Source: Betaproteobacteria bacterium
GTDB lineage: Bacteria; Pseudomonadota; Gammaproteobacteria; Burkholderiales; Ga0077523
Assembly (NCBI GenBank): GCA_016713305.1
Contig: JADJPK010000004.1
Span: forward strand, 806,001 to 870,000
Direction: 5' to 3'
DNA: 64,000 nt
Part shown: positions 1 to 8,744 of the stretch, piece by piece
Numbering within the stretch: the stretch's first letter is position 1
How the letters are laid out: each line of letters starts with the position of its first letter
Notes under the pieces: generated by a model
Databases searched by the model: none
The model's input: the letters and a program-made list of their open reading frames with translations, nothing else
Told to the model about the DNA's origin: nothing
Program-made: the position numbers and the translations under genes

Positions 1-524
1 AGTCCAAGGGTCCCCGCAAGGGAACACGCCTCGTGCGAGATGCCTTCCATGAGACAGCCGTCCCCAAGAAAGACCCAGGTCCGATGGTTCACGATCTCAT
101 GGCCGGCCCGGTTGAATTCTGCGGCCAGCAAACGCTCGCCAAGGGCCATGCCCACCGCGTTCGCGATTCCCTGCCCGAGCGGACCGGTGGTCGTCTCCAC
201 CCCCGGGGCACAGCCGAATTCCGGGTGTCCCGGCGTCATGGAGTGCAGTTGGCGGAACGCGGCAAGCTGCTCCATGGGCAGCGCATAGCCGGTCAGGTGC
301 AACAGGGCATAAAGGAGCATCGACCCGTGGCCATTGGAGAGCACGAAGCGGTCACGGTCCGCCCAATGCGGATCCGCGGGGTCGTGGACCAGGTGGCGTC
401 GCCAAAGCACTTCGGCGATATCGGCCATTCCCATCGGCATGCCGGGATGGCCGGAATTTGCCTTCTGAACCGCATCCATCGCCAGCGCCCTCAGCGCGTT
501 GGCCAGATCGTTGCTCGTTACCAT
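1..524 (-). CDS. tkt: Transketolase, N-terminal part (runs off the left edge)
   Basis: Transketolase moves two-carbon ketol units between sugar phosphates in the pentose phosphate and Calvin pathways, using thiamine diphosphate. Only about 174 N-terminal residues are in the window. Reading from the ATG at 524-522 the protein begins MVTSNDLANALRALAMDAV and continues with the family landmarks NSGHPGMPMG, SNGHGSMLLYALLHL, GVETTTGPLGQGIANAVGMA and the diphosphate-binding start GDGCLMEGISHE. The frame is open to base 1 with no defect. No clear Shine-Dalgarno lies before the ATG, but the start matches the usual family start. The gene lies downstream of ntrX on the same strand, separated by an intrinsic terminator, so it is probably transcribed on its own. 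Confidence 0.95.
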   Translation of the reverse strand, partial: MVTSNDLANALRALAMDAVQKANSGHPGMPMGMADIAEVLWRRHLVHDPADPHWADRDRFVLSNGHGSMLLYALLHLTGYALPMEQLAAFRQLHSMTPGHPEFGCAPGVETTTGPLGQGIANAVGMALGERLLAAEFNRAGHEIVNHRTWVFLGDGCLMEGISHEACSLAGTLG

Positions 525-544
525 GTTTTGTCGATATCCCAAGA

Positions 545-575
545 ACGAAAAGCCCGCGCGAACGGCTGCGCGGGC
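545..575 (-). terminator. Intrinsic terminator after ntrX
   Basis: On the minus strand an 8-bp perfect stem (GCCCGCGC at 568-575 pairing with GCGCGGGC at 552-559, 8-base loop) is followed at once by TTTTCGTT. It lies 46 bases beyond the ntrX stop and just before transketolase. This is a standard rho-independent terminator that would end the def-to-ntrX transcript. Confidence 0.8.
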
Positions 576-620
576 ACCCCAATTCTAATCGATGCGGAGC
601 GATGGGAACGGTGCACCCGT

Positions 621-1880
621 TCACTCGGCACGTCGCGGCAACGAGATACCCAGTTGCTTCAGCTTGCGGTAAAGGTGCGTACGCTCCAGACCCACCTTGT
701 CGGCCACACGGCTCATGTTTCCGCCCTCGCGGGCGATGTGGTACTCGAAGTAGGCCTTCTCGAACGCATCGCGGGCCTCCCGAAGCCCGGCATCGAGCGA
801 AATGCCGCCCAGGCTGGAACTGGGCAAGGTATCCAGGGCTCCCAGGACCGCACCGACGTCTTGCGGACGGATCTCCGCGGAAGTCGCGCCGAGGGCCGCC
901 GACTTGACCACTGCCTCCAGTTGCGAAAGGTTGCCCGGCCACGGGTACAGACGCAGGGCGTTGAGGGCGGCCGTCGTCAGCGATCGCACCGGAGTTTCCT
1001 TCGCTTCCACCATCTGCCCCAGCAGCTGCGTGGCGATCACCGGAATGTCATCGGCGTGATCTCTCAGAGGAGGGATCCTCACCGTGAGCCCTGACAGTGC
1101 AGCGTACAGCCGAGGGTCGAACAATCCGTCGGCAACGCGCTGGGGGAGGGTGTGCCGGGCGGTGGAAACGACGCGCGTGCCGCCGGACGTCAACAAGGCG
1201 ATGCGGCCGAGCAGCTGGCGCTGATGTTCGCGCGGCATCTCGTCCAGCTGCCGTATGAACAGCGTGCCTTCACCGGAAAGGGCGCCAGGACCTTCCAGGC
1301 TTGCCCCGAAGGCGCCGTCTTCCAGAGCAATCCAGGGAGTGTTGGCACGATGGAGAAATCTTGCACACAGTTCCTCTCCGCTGCCGGGTTCGGACAAGAG
1401 CAGGACCGGACAGCGCAATTCCCTGGCCCGCTCCAGGCGTGCCTTGAGATCGACGATGATCGGAGCGCCGCCCAGCACAGAGAGCGACAGCGGCGAAAAG
1501 GCCGTCTGACCCTGCGCAGGCTGGGTAAGAGCCTTGCCCACGGTGGATAGCAGCTTCTGCAGTGCTATCGGCTTTTCCAGGAACGCGTAAGCGCCGATCC
1601 GGGTGGCTTCGACCGCCGTGTCGATGGTCCCGTGCCCGGACATCATGACCACCGGCATGGTCAGCTGGCCCTTGGCTGCCCATTCCTTGAGCAGCGTGAT
1701 GCCGTCCATGTCGGGCATCCAGATGTCCAGCAGGACAAGATCCGGTCGCGAACGTGAGCGCTGCTGTCGGGCCTCATCGGCGTTCTGTGCGAGTCGCACC
1801 TGATAACCCTCGTCGGAGAGAATTTCCGACAGGAGTTCCCGGATGCCGACCTCATCGTCCACCACCAGTATCTGGCTCAT
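621..1880 (-). CDS. ntrX: NtrX-type response regulator with degenerate AAA+ domain
   Basis: Response regulator of the NtrY/NtrX two-component pair, 419 residues. The receiver domain (1-120) looks active: acidic pocket DDE at 8-10, phosphoacceptor D52 in LVLLDIWMPDMDG, and conserved K103 in FLEKP. The central region has the fold of a sigma-54 activator ATPase, but its motifs are broken. The Walker A equivalent is SEPGSGEE (163-170, lysine lost), the Walker B equivalent is GTLFIRQLDEMP (aspartate lost), and the GAFTGA loop is shortened to GAFGAS. A normal Fis-type helix-turn-helix ends the protein (about 375-415, NMSRVADKVGLERTHLYRKL). It therefore probably binds DNA without remodelling sigma-54 polymerase. 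Its ATG overlaps the ntrY stop codon (ATGA). Confidence 0.88.
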   Translation of the reverse strand: MSQILVVDDEVGIRELLSEILSDEGYQVRLAQNADEARQQRSRSRPDLVLLDIWMPDMDGITLLKEWAAKGQLTMPVVMMSGHGTIDTAVEATRIGAYAFLEKPIALQKLLSTVGKALTQPAQGQTAFSPLSLSVLGGAPIIVDLKARLERARELRCPVLLLSEPGSGEELCARFLHRANTPWIALEDGAFGASLEGPGALSGEGTLFIRQLDEMPREHQRQLLGRIALLTSGGTRVVSTARHTLPQRVADGLFDPRLYAALSGLTVRIPPLRDHADDIPVIATQLLGQMVEAKETPVRSLTTAALNALRLYPWPGNLSQLEAVVKSAALGATSAEIRPQDVGAVLGALDTLPSSSLGGISLDAGLREARDAFEKAYFEYHIAREGGNMSRVADKVGLERTHLYRKLKQLGISLPRRAE

Positions 1881-4102
1881 TGTCTCCGACCCCTCACCCG
1901 CTTGTCACCGCAGAAGGCGGACTTGCCGTTCGAGCTCCCGCCGGCACCGCCGCCGGCAGGAGAACGCTGACCCGGGCACCTCCCCTGAACGGTGTTCTCG
2001 AGATGGATGGTTCCGCCGTGTTCATCCACGATCTTCTTCACGATCGCCAAACCGAGCCCCGTTCCCTTCACCTTCGTCGTCACGTAAGGCTCGATAGGCC
2101 GTTCGAGGATCTCCGCAGGAAAGCCTGCGCCATTGTCGGCCACCCGAAGCGCGACGAACCGTTCCGCCTGTTCCACGCTGATGACGATGCGGGGCATGGT
2201 CGTCGAGGACACGGCATCCTCCGCATTCGCGAGCAGGTTGTGGATGACCTGCCGAAGCTTGGTGGAATCACCGAGTACCAGGCTTGCGTCGTGATCGATC
2301 CTGACCGAGATGGAGTGGCTCTGAGCCTCGTACAGACTCAGCACCTCGCGCACGAGCTGACCCAGGTCCAGAGCCTTCAGATCCACCTCTGGTGCGCGGG
2401 CGTAGCGGCTGAAGGCATCCACCATTCCCTTCAGCGCGGTCACCTGGTTGACGATCGTCTGCGTGAGCCGGGAAAGCAGATCGGCGTCGCCCCCGTCGAG
2501 CCGGGAGTGCAATCGCTGTTGCAGCCGTTCAGCCGAGAGCTGAATGGGCGTCAGCGGGTTCTTGATCTCGTGCGCAAGCCGCCGGGCGACCTCACCCCAT
2601 GCCGCCTGCCGTTGCGCACGCAGAAGATTCGTGATGTCGTCGAACACGACGACGAAGCCGCTCTCGCTGGAATGAGCGATCTCGGACACCTTCACGAGCA
2701 GCGTGAGCTCGCCTCTCGTCGAGGGAAACTGGATCTCCCGTTCCTGCACGTGACGGCCTGGCAGCGCCAGCATCTGTGCGAGCGGCTCTGCAATCGCGGC
2801 AAGCTTCGAATGAACATCCGGCCAGTGATCCAGGGGTACCTGCTCCAGTTCGTCGAAGTTCACATCGAGGATTCGTCCCGCACTCGGATTGGCCGATCGC
2901 GGCCGTCCATCCGCGTCCAGGGCCAGGACCCCGGCGGACAAGTTGGAGAGAATCCCCTCGAGCGATCCCTTGGCGGTCTCCAGTTCCAGCTGATATCGCT
3001 GCGAAGCAGCCTGCGCCTCGGCCAGGTCGCGGGTCATGGCGTTGAACGAACGCGTCAGGATCCGCAGCTCGTCGTAGCTCTTGACCGGAGTCCGCTCGCG
3101 AAAGTCGCCCTGCGCGACGGCGCGAGTCCCTTCTGCGAGGACACCCAGGGGCGCCGAAAGGCGCTCGCTGAAAAAGATGCCGATCAGCAGCGACGAGAAC
3201 AGGGCGAGCAGCAGCGCAAGCGTGAGGGAAAGGCCGTAGAGGCGCTTGAGCCCGGGTCGAGAGTACATGAGCTCCTGGAACTCGCCGTATGCGTGCTGCA
3301 CCGCATCGGCATCCCGGGAAATGTCCTCAGGAACGACCTGGACAAGCTGCAGACCCTGCACTTCGTTCGAAGCCGTGTTGAGCGGTACCAGAACCCGGGC
3401 CACGAGGGAACCGGAGGGCTCGGCGACCACGCGCGCATAGGCCTGCTGCCGCCGCAAGCCCTGCATCATCTCGCCTGTCGGAATTCGTGGAGCGAGGGAA
3501 GTTTTCGATGCAGCGGAGAAAACTCGAACGTTGCCGTTGAGATCGAACACAGCGGCTTCGTGCACGGCCGCCTGTTCGCGAAGCGAGTGGATGGATGTTC
3601 TCTGTCTGGCAAGAGGCTGGTCCGAAAGCGACAGCGCCATGGTCTCGGCCTTGTCGCGAAGTTCGCGCTGCATGACTTCCAACGTGCGGCGCCCGAGAGA
3701 GAGCCCCCCCTCGAGCGCCGTTTCCACCCTGATGTCGAACCAGGTGTCGATGGAGCGCGTCAGGAACTGAACGGAAACGGCGTAGACCAGCGCGCCGGGG
3801 AGCATTGCCACCAGAGCGAACAGCGATACCAGCCGCAACGTGAGCTTCGAACCGAACACCCGTTGCTGCAATCGTCGCCGGAGGAGCAGCAACTGGTATC
3901 CGGCCAGCATCATGAGGATGAGCACCACCGCCACCCCAGCGCCGAGCAGCCAAACCAGCCCGCCGGCGAAAGCAGGCGAGTTGCTGCTTGCCGTGGAGAG
4001 GAGATAGATGAGAAGGGCGCCGCTTGCGATCACCAGGGCCGTGACGATTCGTCCGCCTCTGGAGGAGAACGCCGCCTGCCATCGCAGCATCCGGCTCGTC
4101 AT
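1877..4102 (-). CDS. ntrY: NtrY-type sensor histidine kinase (C-terminal frame break)
   Basis: Membrane sensor kinase, partner of NtrX. Two N-terminal membrane segments (about 20-38 and 47-75) are followed by two more near 90-115 and 288-312, with an extracytoplasmic sensor region between these. HAMP (about 312-365) and PAS (about 375-490) domains precede the kinase core. H511 lies in RRLAHEIKNPLTPIQ; the ATP-site boxes are NLLANAEDAV, DNGAGFP and GTGLGLAIVKKIV. After residues LENTVQG the reading turns into low-complexity text. In the neighbouring frame the expected kinase ending GGARVSVLLP follows, so one base appears to be missing in the CCCC at 1982-1985. As read, the stop overlaps the ntrX ATG by four bases; the repaired frame would stop a little earlier, near 1901. 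Confidence 0.9.
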   Translation of the reverse strand: MTSRMLRWQAAFSSRGGRIVTALVIASGALLIYLLSTASSNSPAFAGGLVWLLGAGVAVVLILMMLAGYQLLLLRRRLQQRVFGSKLTLRLVSLFALVAMLPGALVYAVSVQFLTRSIDTWFDIRVETALEGGLSLGRRTLEVMQRELRDKAETMALSLSDQPLARQRTSIHSLREQAAVHEAAVFDLNGNVRVFSAASKTSLAPRIPTGEMMQGLRRQQAYARVVAEPSGSLVARVLVPLNTASNEVQGLQLVQVVPEDISRDADAVQHAYGEFQELMYSRPGLKRLYGLSLTLALLLALFSSLLIGIFFSERLSAPLGVLAEGTRAVAQGDFRERTPVKSYDELRILTRSFNAMTRDLAEAQAASQRYQLELETAKGSLEGILSNLSAGVLALDADGRPRSANPSAGRILDVNFDELEQVPLDHWPDVHSKLAAIAEPLAQMLALPGRHVQEREIQFPSTRGELTLLVKVSEIAHSSESGFVVVFDDITNLLRAQRQAAWGEVARRLAHEIKNPLTPIQLSAERLQQRLHSRLDGGDADLLSRLTQTIVNQVTALKGMVDAFSRYARAPEVDLKALDLGQLVREVLSLYEAQSHSISVRIDHDASLVLGDSTKLRQVIHNLLANAEDAVSSTTMPRIVISVEQAERFVALRVADNGAGFPAEILERPIEPYVTTKVKGTGLGLAIVKKIVDEHGGTIHLENTVQGRCPGQRSPAGGGAGGSSNGKSAFCGDKRVRGRRQ

Positions 4103-4674
4103 GGCCGAAACGTCCAGCGATACCAGTCGGAGGAGACGTTCCAGCTCTTCGATCCGATCGAACTCAGCTGGAACGGCTTGGGTAGCTGCGACGAGTCGAG
4201 CCGCAGACGCAGCTGTGCGACGTAGGCGACACCCGGTTCGATGTCCTCCTTCGAGGCGATCGGCCGCGCCTTGATGCGGGCCATCATGTTCAGCGCCTCG
4301 GCCAGGCTTTCGACGTTTCGGGTGAGCGAGCCAGATGTGAACCGATACTGCCGGGTCAACGCGTTGAAGCTGAGCCGGTAGCGTTGTTCGAACGAGGCGA
4401 CCGACTTGTTCCAGAGATTGAGCAGGTACCAGCGTTCGTAGAGAACCTCGAATTCGGTGACGAAGTGCAGCGTGAGACCGCGGTGGAGGGCTTCCTCGAG
4501 CGTCTCGCCCAGATCGATCTGGAAGGCGGCGTCGAGCACGTAGCTATCGCCGTTGGTAACGATATCGGCGGAGCGTATGTGAATCGAAGGTTCGCTCGCC
4601 GAACCGCTGGGTGGAAGGCTCATGCCTGCGATCAACGCAGCCAGGAGCACGAACCATCGCCAGGCAGCGGTCAT
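4099..4674 (-). CDS. DUF4390 domain protein, exported
   Basis: A 191-residue protein with a hydrophobic N-terminal segment (about 7-27, ending SGSASEPS) that looks like a signal peptide, so it is probably periplasmic. The body matches the DUF4390 family, whose function is unknown. Landmarks include DAAFQIDLGETLEEAL, EVLYERWYLLNLWN, YRLSFNALTRQYR and a C-terminal WRWTF-type ending (DWYRWTFRP). Betaproteobacteria commonly carry this gene between rsmB and ntrY, as here. Its stop overlaps the ntrY start by four bases (ATGA), which suggests translational coupling and perhaps a role with the NtrY sensor; that role is inference only. Confidence 0.8.
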   Translation of the reverse strand: MTAAWRWFVLLAALIAGMSLPPSGSASEPSIHIRSADIVTNGDSYVLDAAFQIDLGETLEEALHRGLTLHFVTEFEVLYERWYLLNLWNKSVASFEQRYRLSFNALTRQYRFTSGSLTRNVESLAEALNMMARIKARPIASKEDIEPGVAYVAQLRLRLDSSQLPKPFQLSSIGSKSWNVSSDWYRWTFRP

Positions 4675-4716
4675 GGGAAGACCATGCCCGGCGCGGCGGT
4701 CATTCCGAAGGAAAGA

Positions 4717-5988
4717 TCATGGCGCAGGTGCGGCAGGAGCAGGGAGCTTGACGAACAGGGCGTAGAAGAATCCATCGTGGACGCTGGAGGGCAGCAGGAC
4801 GCCATCGCGCCCGGAGAAGGCCGTGATGGGCAATTCGGCTGCATCGGAGGCCTTGCCGAGCCAGTCGCGCACCACATCGACGTTCTCCTCCGCGAATACC
4901 GAGCAAGTGACGTAGAGCAATTTACCACCCGGTGCGAGGGCCTGCCAAAGCGCTGAAAGAAGGGTCTTCTGTTGCCGCGCGAATGACGGGATGTCGGCCG
5001 CCCGTCTCAACCACTTCGCATCCGGGTGCCGACGGACGATACCAGAGCCCGAACACGGGGCGTCCAGAAGTATTCGGTCGAACGGCCGCCCGTCCCACCA
5101 AGCCCCCAGGTCTTCGGCGCGCGCGCATCGCAGCGAGGCGGCAAGACCGAGGCGGGTCATCTGACCCTGCACAGCGGCCAGTCGATCCTGCGCCGAATCC
5201 AGGCAGGTCAGCTCGATATCAGCCGTCTCGAGAAGATGCGCGGCCTTGCCGCCAGGGCCTGCACAGGCGTCCAGCACGTGCATGCCATGCTGTGCGTCCA
5301 GGATACGCGCGGCCCACTGTGCGCCTGCATCCTGGATCGATACGTCCCCGGAGCCGAATCCTGGCAGTTCCCGGGATGCCCTGGGCTTGTCCAGCACCAG
5401 TGCATCGTTCTCGAGGCGGCTCGCATCGATGCCATCGCCACGCAATCGGGCGAGATAATCTTCGACCGTCGAGTGCCGCTGGTTGACTCGAAGACCCATG
5501 GGAGGGTGTCCAACACCTGAGTCCAGGATGTGGCTCGCGTATTCGCCGTGATCTCGCTGGAGCCGCTCGACCCACCAGCGGGGGTGATTCCATCGACCCT
5601 CGGGCGTCTTGGCCGCTGCCTCGAGAAGCGGCGTCGACTCCCTTTGAAAACGGCGCAATGACGCGTTGATGAAGGCCGCCGCGTGGGAATGGCCACCCAT
5701 GCGGGTGGCCCGAACGGCCTCGTCCACGATCGCATGGGGCGCAGCCCGCGTGTGCTGCAACTGGTACAGCGCAACGCAGAGGAGAGCTTCGACCCAGGGA
5801 TCCGGGATGCCCCGCCTGGCAAGCCGCGCAGCAATCGCCCGTTGGGTTCCCAGACGTCTCAACGTGCCGAAGGTGAGATCCCTGGCGGCAGGGCCCGCAT
5901 TGGCCGAGGCAAGGTCCGACTCCGAGACGCTTCTTCCAGCCAGAACATCCGCAATCAGTCCGGCGGCTGCGGACTGGGCGTCACGCAT
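4717..5988 (-). CDS. rsmB: 16S rRNA m5C967 methyltransferase
   Basis: RsmB methylates cytosine 967 of 16S rRNA with S-adenosylmethionine. The chosen start (ATG at 5988-5986, MRDAQSAAAGLIADVL) overlaps the fmt stop by 8 bases and gives 423 residues, close to the family length. An upstream in-frame ATG at 6042 would lie inside fmt and is less likely. The N-terminal NusB-like RNA-binding domain covers about 1-140. The methyltransferase half shows the SAM loop DACAGPGGK (240-248), LLDAPCSGSG with C312, and YVTCSVF with catalytic C362, the two-cysteine arrangement of RNA m5C methyltransferases. It is part of the def-fmt-rsmB translation group. Confidence 0.95.
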   Translation of the reverse strand: MRDAQSAAAGLIADVLAGRSVSESDLASANAGPAARDLTFGTLRRLGTQRAIAARLARRGIPDPWVEALLCVALYQLQHTRAAPHAIVDEAVRATRMGGHSHAAAFINASLRRFQRESTPLLEAAAKTPEGRWNHPRWWVERLQRDHGEYASHILDSGVGHPPMGLRVNQRHSTVEDYLARLRGDGIDASRLENDALVLDKPRASRELPGFGSGDVSIQDAGAQWAARILDAQHGMHVLDACAGPGGKAAHLLETADIELTCLDSAQDRLAAVQGQMTRLGLAASLRCARAEDLGAWWDGRPFDRILLDAPCSGSGIVRRHPDAKWLRRAADIPSFARQQKTLLSALWQALAPGGKLLYVTCSVFAEENVDVVRDWLGKASDAAELPITAFSGRDGVLLPSSVHDGFFYALFVKLPAPAAPAP

Positions 5989-6937
5989 TGCCGGAGCGTC
6001 TCGGAGATTCGAATCGATCTCCGGCCACCACTGGCAACCCACGCAGAAACGCTCCCGCGTCTATCCGGCGGCTGCCGGACCTTTGGAGTTCCTCTGCCAT
6101 GAGAATCGTGCCCGCCCCGCACGCAATGCCGATCCCGCGCTCCGACACGTTGACGACGGTTCCCGGCACCGCGGTCGTCCGCTCCTGCGACACGTGTGCT
6201 CTCCATATCTTGACGGGTTCCCCGCAGACCACCACCTGGCACCCCGGCACCGGATCGAATGCACGAACGCGACGGTCAAGGTCCAACGCCGGGAGAGAGA
6301 AATCCAGAAACGCGTCCTCTTTCCTTATCTTGGCCGCGTAGGTGGCCGCGTCATGATCCTGGACCATGTCCCTCAGCGTACCTTGCTCGAGCAGGTCAAG
6401 CGCTTCCGCAATGAGCCGGGCCCCGAGGAAGGCCAACTTGTCATGCAACGATCCGGCAGTCTCGCGAGAATCGATGGTCAGGGCCTCGGAAAGCAGCACC
6501 GGACCGGTGTCCAGACCGGTTTCCATTCGCATGATGCAGACACCCGACTGCTCATCCCCTGCCAGAATCGCCCGCTGGATAGGCGCCGCGCCACGCCAGC
6601 GGGGCAACAGGGAAGCATGGATGTTCAGGCAGCCACGATCGAACGCATTCAACACCTTCGCAGGAAGAATGAGGCCGTATGCTGCCACCACCATGACGTC
6701 TGCGCCCGTCGCGCGCAACATGTCGGGGACGCCTGCGTCCTTCAGGGTTGCCGGCTGTTCCACCCGCAAGCCCTTCTCCAGCGCCAGTTTCTTGACGTCG
6801 CTCGCAGCGAGCCGCATTCCCCGCCCTGCCGGCCGGTCGGGTTGAGTCAGCACGAGCACGACTTCGTGACGGGTCGTCAGGATGCCAGCCAATGCCTCCG
6901 CCGCGAAACGGGGCGTTCCCGCGAAAACGAGCTTCAC
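5981..6937 (-). CDS. fmt: Methionyl-tRNA formyltransferase
   Basis: Formylates the amino group of initiator Met-tRNA using 10-formyltetrahydrofolate. I place the start at the GTG at 6937-6935 (VKLVFAGTPRFAAEALAG), which gives 318 residues and sits 4 bases after the def stop; the longer frame upstream runs through def. Landmarks are the N-terminal FAGTP loop, NIHASLLPRWRGAAPIQRAI (formyl-transferase active site with Asn, His and the SLLPxxRG signature), and GVCIMRMETGLDTGPVL. The C-terminal OB-fold tRNA-binding domain follows (RVRAFDPVPGCQVV onward). It is paired with def in the usual order. Confidence 0.96.
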   Translation of the reverse strand: MKLVFAGTPRFAAEALAGILTTRHEVVLVLTQPDRPAGRGMRLAASDVKKLALEKGLRVEQPATLKDAGVPDMLRATGADVMVVAAYGLILPAKVLNAFDRGCLNIHASLLPRWRGAAPIQRAILAGDEQSGVCIMRMETGLDTGPVLLSEALTIDSRETAGSLHDKLAFLGARLIAEALDLLEQGTLRDMVQDHDAATYAAKIRKEDAFLDFSLPALDLDRRVRAFDPVPGCQVVVCGEPVKIWRAHVSQERTTAVPGTVVNVSERGIGIACGAGTILMAEELQRSGSRRIDAGAFLRGLPVVAGDRFESPRRSGNA

Positions 6938-6941
6938 CGCT

Positions 6942-7445
6942 TCAACCTGCCTTTTTCTGCTGCTTGCGCAACTTGGCGGCGATACGGTTCTGCTTGAGAC
7001 GAGAAAGGTACTCGACGAAGACACGACCCTTAAGATGGTCCATCTCGTGCTGAATGCAGACGGAGAGAAGTCCTTCTGCCTCGAATCCGTAGGACTTGCC
7101 GGTGGCATCTTGTGCGCGACCCCGGATCCGATCGAATCGGGGAACCTGGTCGTAGATTCCAGGTACGGAAAGGCACCCTTCCTCCAGAGCGGATTCGCCG
7201 AAACCCCCGTCGATGACCGGGTTCACCAGAACCTGCAGTCGATCATGGGTTTCGGAGACGTCGATCACGATGATCTGGCGGTGCACATCGATCTGTGTCG
7301 CCGCCAGACCCACCCCCGGGGCGGCATACATCGTTTCAGCCATGTCCCGAACGAGCCGTTGTAGCTCTTCGTCGAACCGGATCACTGGCTCCGCTACCTT
7401 GTGAAGTCGTGGATCCGGATACTGCAGAATCGTCAGGATGGCCAT
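6942..7445 (-). CDS. def: Peptide deformylase
   Basis: Removes the formyl group from nascent polypeptides, acting after Fmt. The protein is 167 residues, normal for the family. All three motifs are present: GVGLAATQ (motif 1), EGCLSVPG (motif 2, metal-binding Cys) and QHEMDHLKG (motif 3, HExxH metal ligands). The start MAILTILQYPDPRL is the standard one. It is the first gene of a minus-strand operon that continues through fmt, rsmB, DUF4390, ntrY and ntrX with gaps or overlaps of a few bases. Confidence 0.97.
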   Translation of the reverse strand: MAILTILQYPDPRLHKVAEPVIRFDEELQRLVRDMAETMYAAPGVGLAATQIDVHRQIIVIDVSETHDRLQVLVNPVIDGGFGESALEEGCLSVPGIYDQVPRFDRIRGRAQDATGKSYGFEAEGLLSVCIQHEMDHLKGRVFVEYLSRLKQNRIAAKLRKQQKKAG

Positions 7446-7557
7446 AAATGCTTGCTAAGTTAGAGAATTACGAGCAGAATCTAAACCAGAATATAGGAAA
7501 TTCGGGGCCTTGCGGACACGGCCGCCGTATCCTCTTGGCATCTTTTTGGGGACTGTG
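7446..7557. promoter_or_regulatory. Divergent promoter region between def and the LysM gene
   Basis: This 112-base gap separates divergent genes and is clearly more AT-rich than its surroundings between about 7446 and 7502. On the plus strand a possible sigma-70 promoter is TTGCTA (7452-7457), 17 bases, CAGAAT (7475-7480). I could not choose a convincing minus-strand promoter for def, although one must lie here. The composition and position are the main evidence. Confidence 0.4.
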
Positions 7558-8721
7558 ATGCGCAATTCAACCATATCGATGCTCGCCGGGCTAACGCTGC
7601 TTGCCGCTGCAGCGGCGCCGCTCTCGGCAGAGGACAAGCCGGCCACGGCCCCGGAGTTGCAGGACAATCCACCTGAGCGGCATATCGTGGTGAAAGGCGA
7701 CACGCTTTGGGGCATATCCAAGCGTTTCCTCAAGAATCCATGGCTCTGGCCCGACCTTTGGGGCATGAACAAGGAGCAGGTCCGCAATCCCCATCTGATC
7801 TATCCCGGCAACGTGATCGTTCTGGACCGCAGCGGTGCAACCCCTCGGCTCCGGCTGGAAGGCGACGGCCCCGGAGGGCTGGTGGAAGCCGGGAAGGGCA
7901 GCAGTGTCGGCGCCACGGTCAAGTTGAAACCTCGAGTACGCTCGCAGCAGCTCACGGCCGCGCCGATTTCAAGCATCCCGGCGTCTTCCATCGACCCGTT
8001 CTTGAACAGGCCGCTGATCGTTTCATCGGACCAGTTCGACGAAGCTCCCAGGGTGGTCGCCACTCCGGAGAGCCGCGTGCTTGCCGGGCCCGGAGACTCC
8101 GTCTACGTCAAAGGTCTCACGGCGGAGTCCGCTCCTGTGTGGCAGGCATACCGTGCCAGCAAACCTCTGTATGACCCTGTGACGGACGAGTTGCTTGGCT
8201 ACGAAGTCATCTATCTTGGCGACGTGCAGATTCAGGAGGCAGGTGAAGTCGCCAGCATGCGGGTGCTCAGGGCCCGTCAGGAAATCGGTGTTGGCGACCG
8301 GCTCGTGGCCTCGCCGCCCTCCGATATTCTCGCGTACGCGCCCCGGTCGGCAGACCCGAAGCTGGAGGGACTGGTCATTTCTGCACCGGACACGGCCGTG
8401 TCGGAGATCGGACAGTATCAGGTGATCGTGCTCAACATGGGAGCTCGAAACGGCGTGGAGCCGGGCCACGTGTTTGCGCTGTACAGATCTGCCCGCCTGG
8501 TGACGCCTCGCAGACTGCCTTCCAGTGCGTCGAACGATCCGGCCCGCAAGGAAGTGAAGTCGGTTCATTCGGAGTACAAGAGGGAAGAGGAAACCGTACT
8601 GACACCGCCCGAGCGCTATGGCGTGGCATTCGTTTTCCGCTCGTTCGAGAAGGTGTCGTACGCACTGGTCATGAACACCACCCGGTCCGTCAACCTGCTC
8701 GACATCGCAAAGGCTCCCTGA
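7558..8721 (+). CDS. LysM peptidoglycan-binding domain protein, exported
   Basis: I start at the ATG at 7558 (MRNSTISMLAGLTLL), which opens a clean signal peptide (cleavage near PLSAE, residue 24); the upstream in-frame ATG at 7510 would bury it. The mature protein (387 residues in total) has one LysM domain at about 42-89 (HIVVKGDTLWGISKRF ... PHLIYPGNVIVL), with the WLWPDLW insertion typical of a proteobacterial LysM subfamily. The rest, about 300 residues, is of unknown function. This gene commonly sits between def and dprA in betaproteobacteria. It probably binds peptidoglycan in the periplasm. It lies 23 bases before dprA, so the two are likely cotranscribed. Confidence 0.87.
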   Translation: MRNSTISMLAGLTLLAAAAAPLSAEDKPATAPELQDNPPERHIVVKGDTLWGISKRFLKNPWLWPDLWGMNKEQVRNPHLIYPGNVIVLDRSGATPRLRLEGDGPGGLVEAGKGSSVGATVKLKPRVRSQQLTAAPISSIPASSIDPFLNRPLIVSSDQFDEAPRVVATPESRVLAGPGDSVYVKGLTAESAPVWQAYRASKPLYDPVTDELLGYEVIYLGDVQIQEAGEVASMRVLRARQEIGVGDRLVASPPSDILAYAPRSADPKLEGLVISAPDTAVSEIGQYQVIVLNMGARNGVEPGHVFALYRSARLVTPRRLPSSASNDPARKEVKSVHSEYKREEETVLTPPERYGVAFVFRSFEKVSYALVMNTTRSVNLLDIAKAP

Positions 8722-8744
8722 CCCGCGCGGCGCAGCATCACTGC

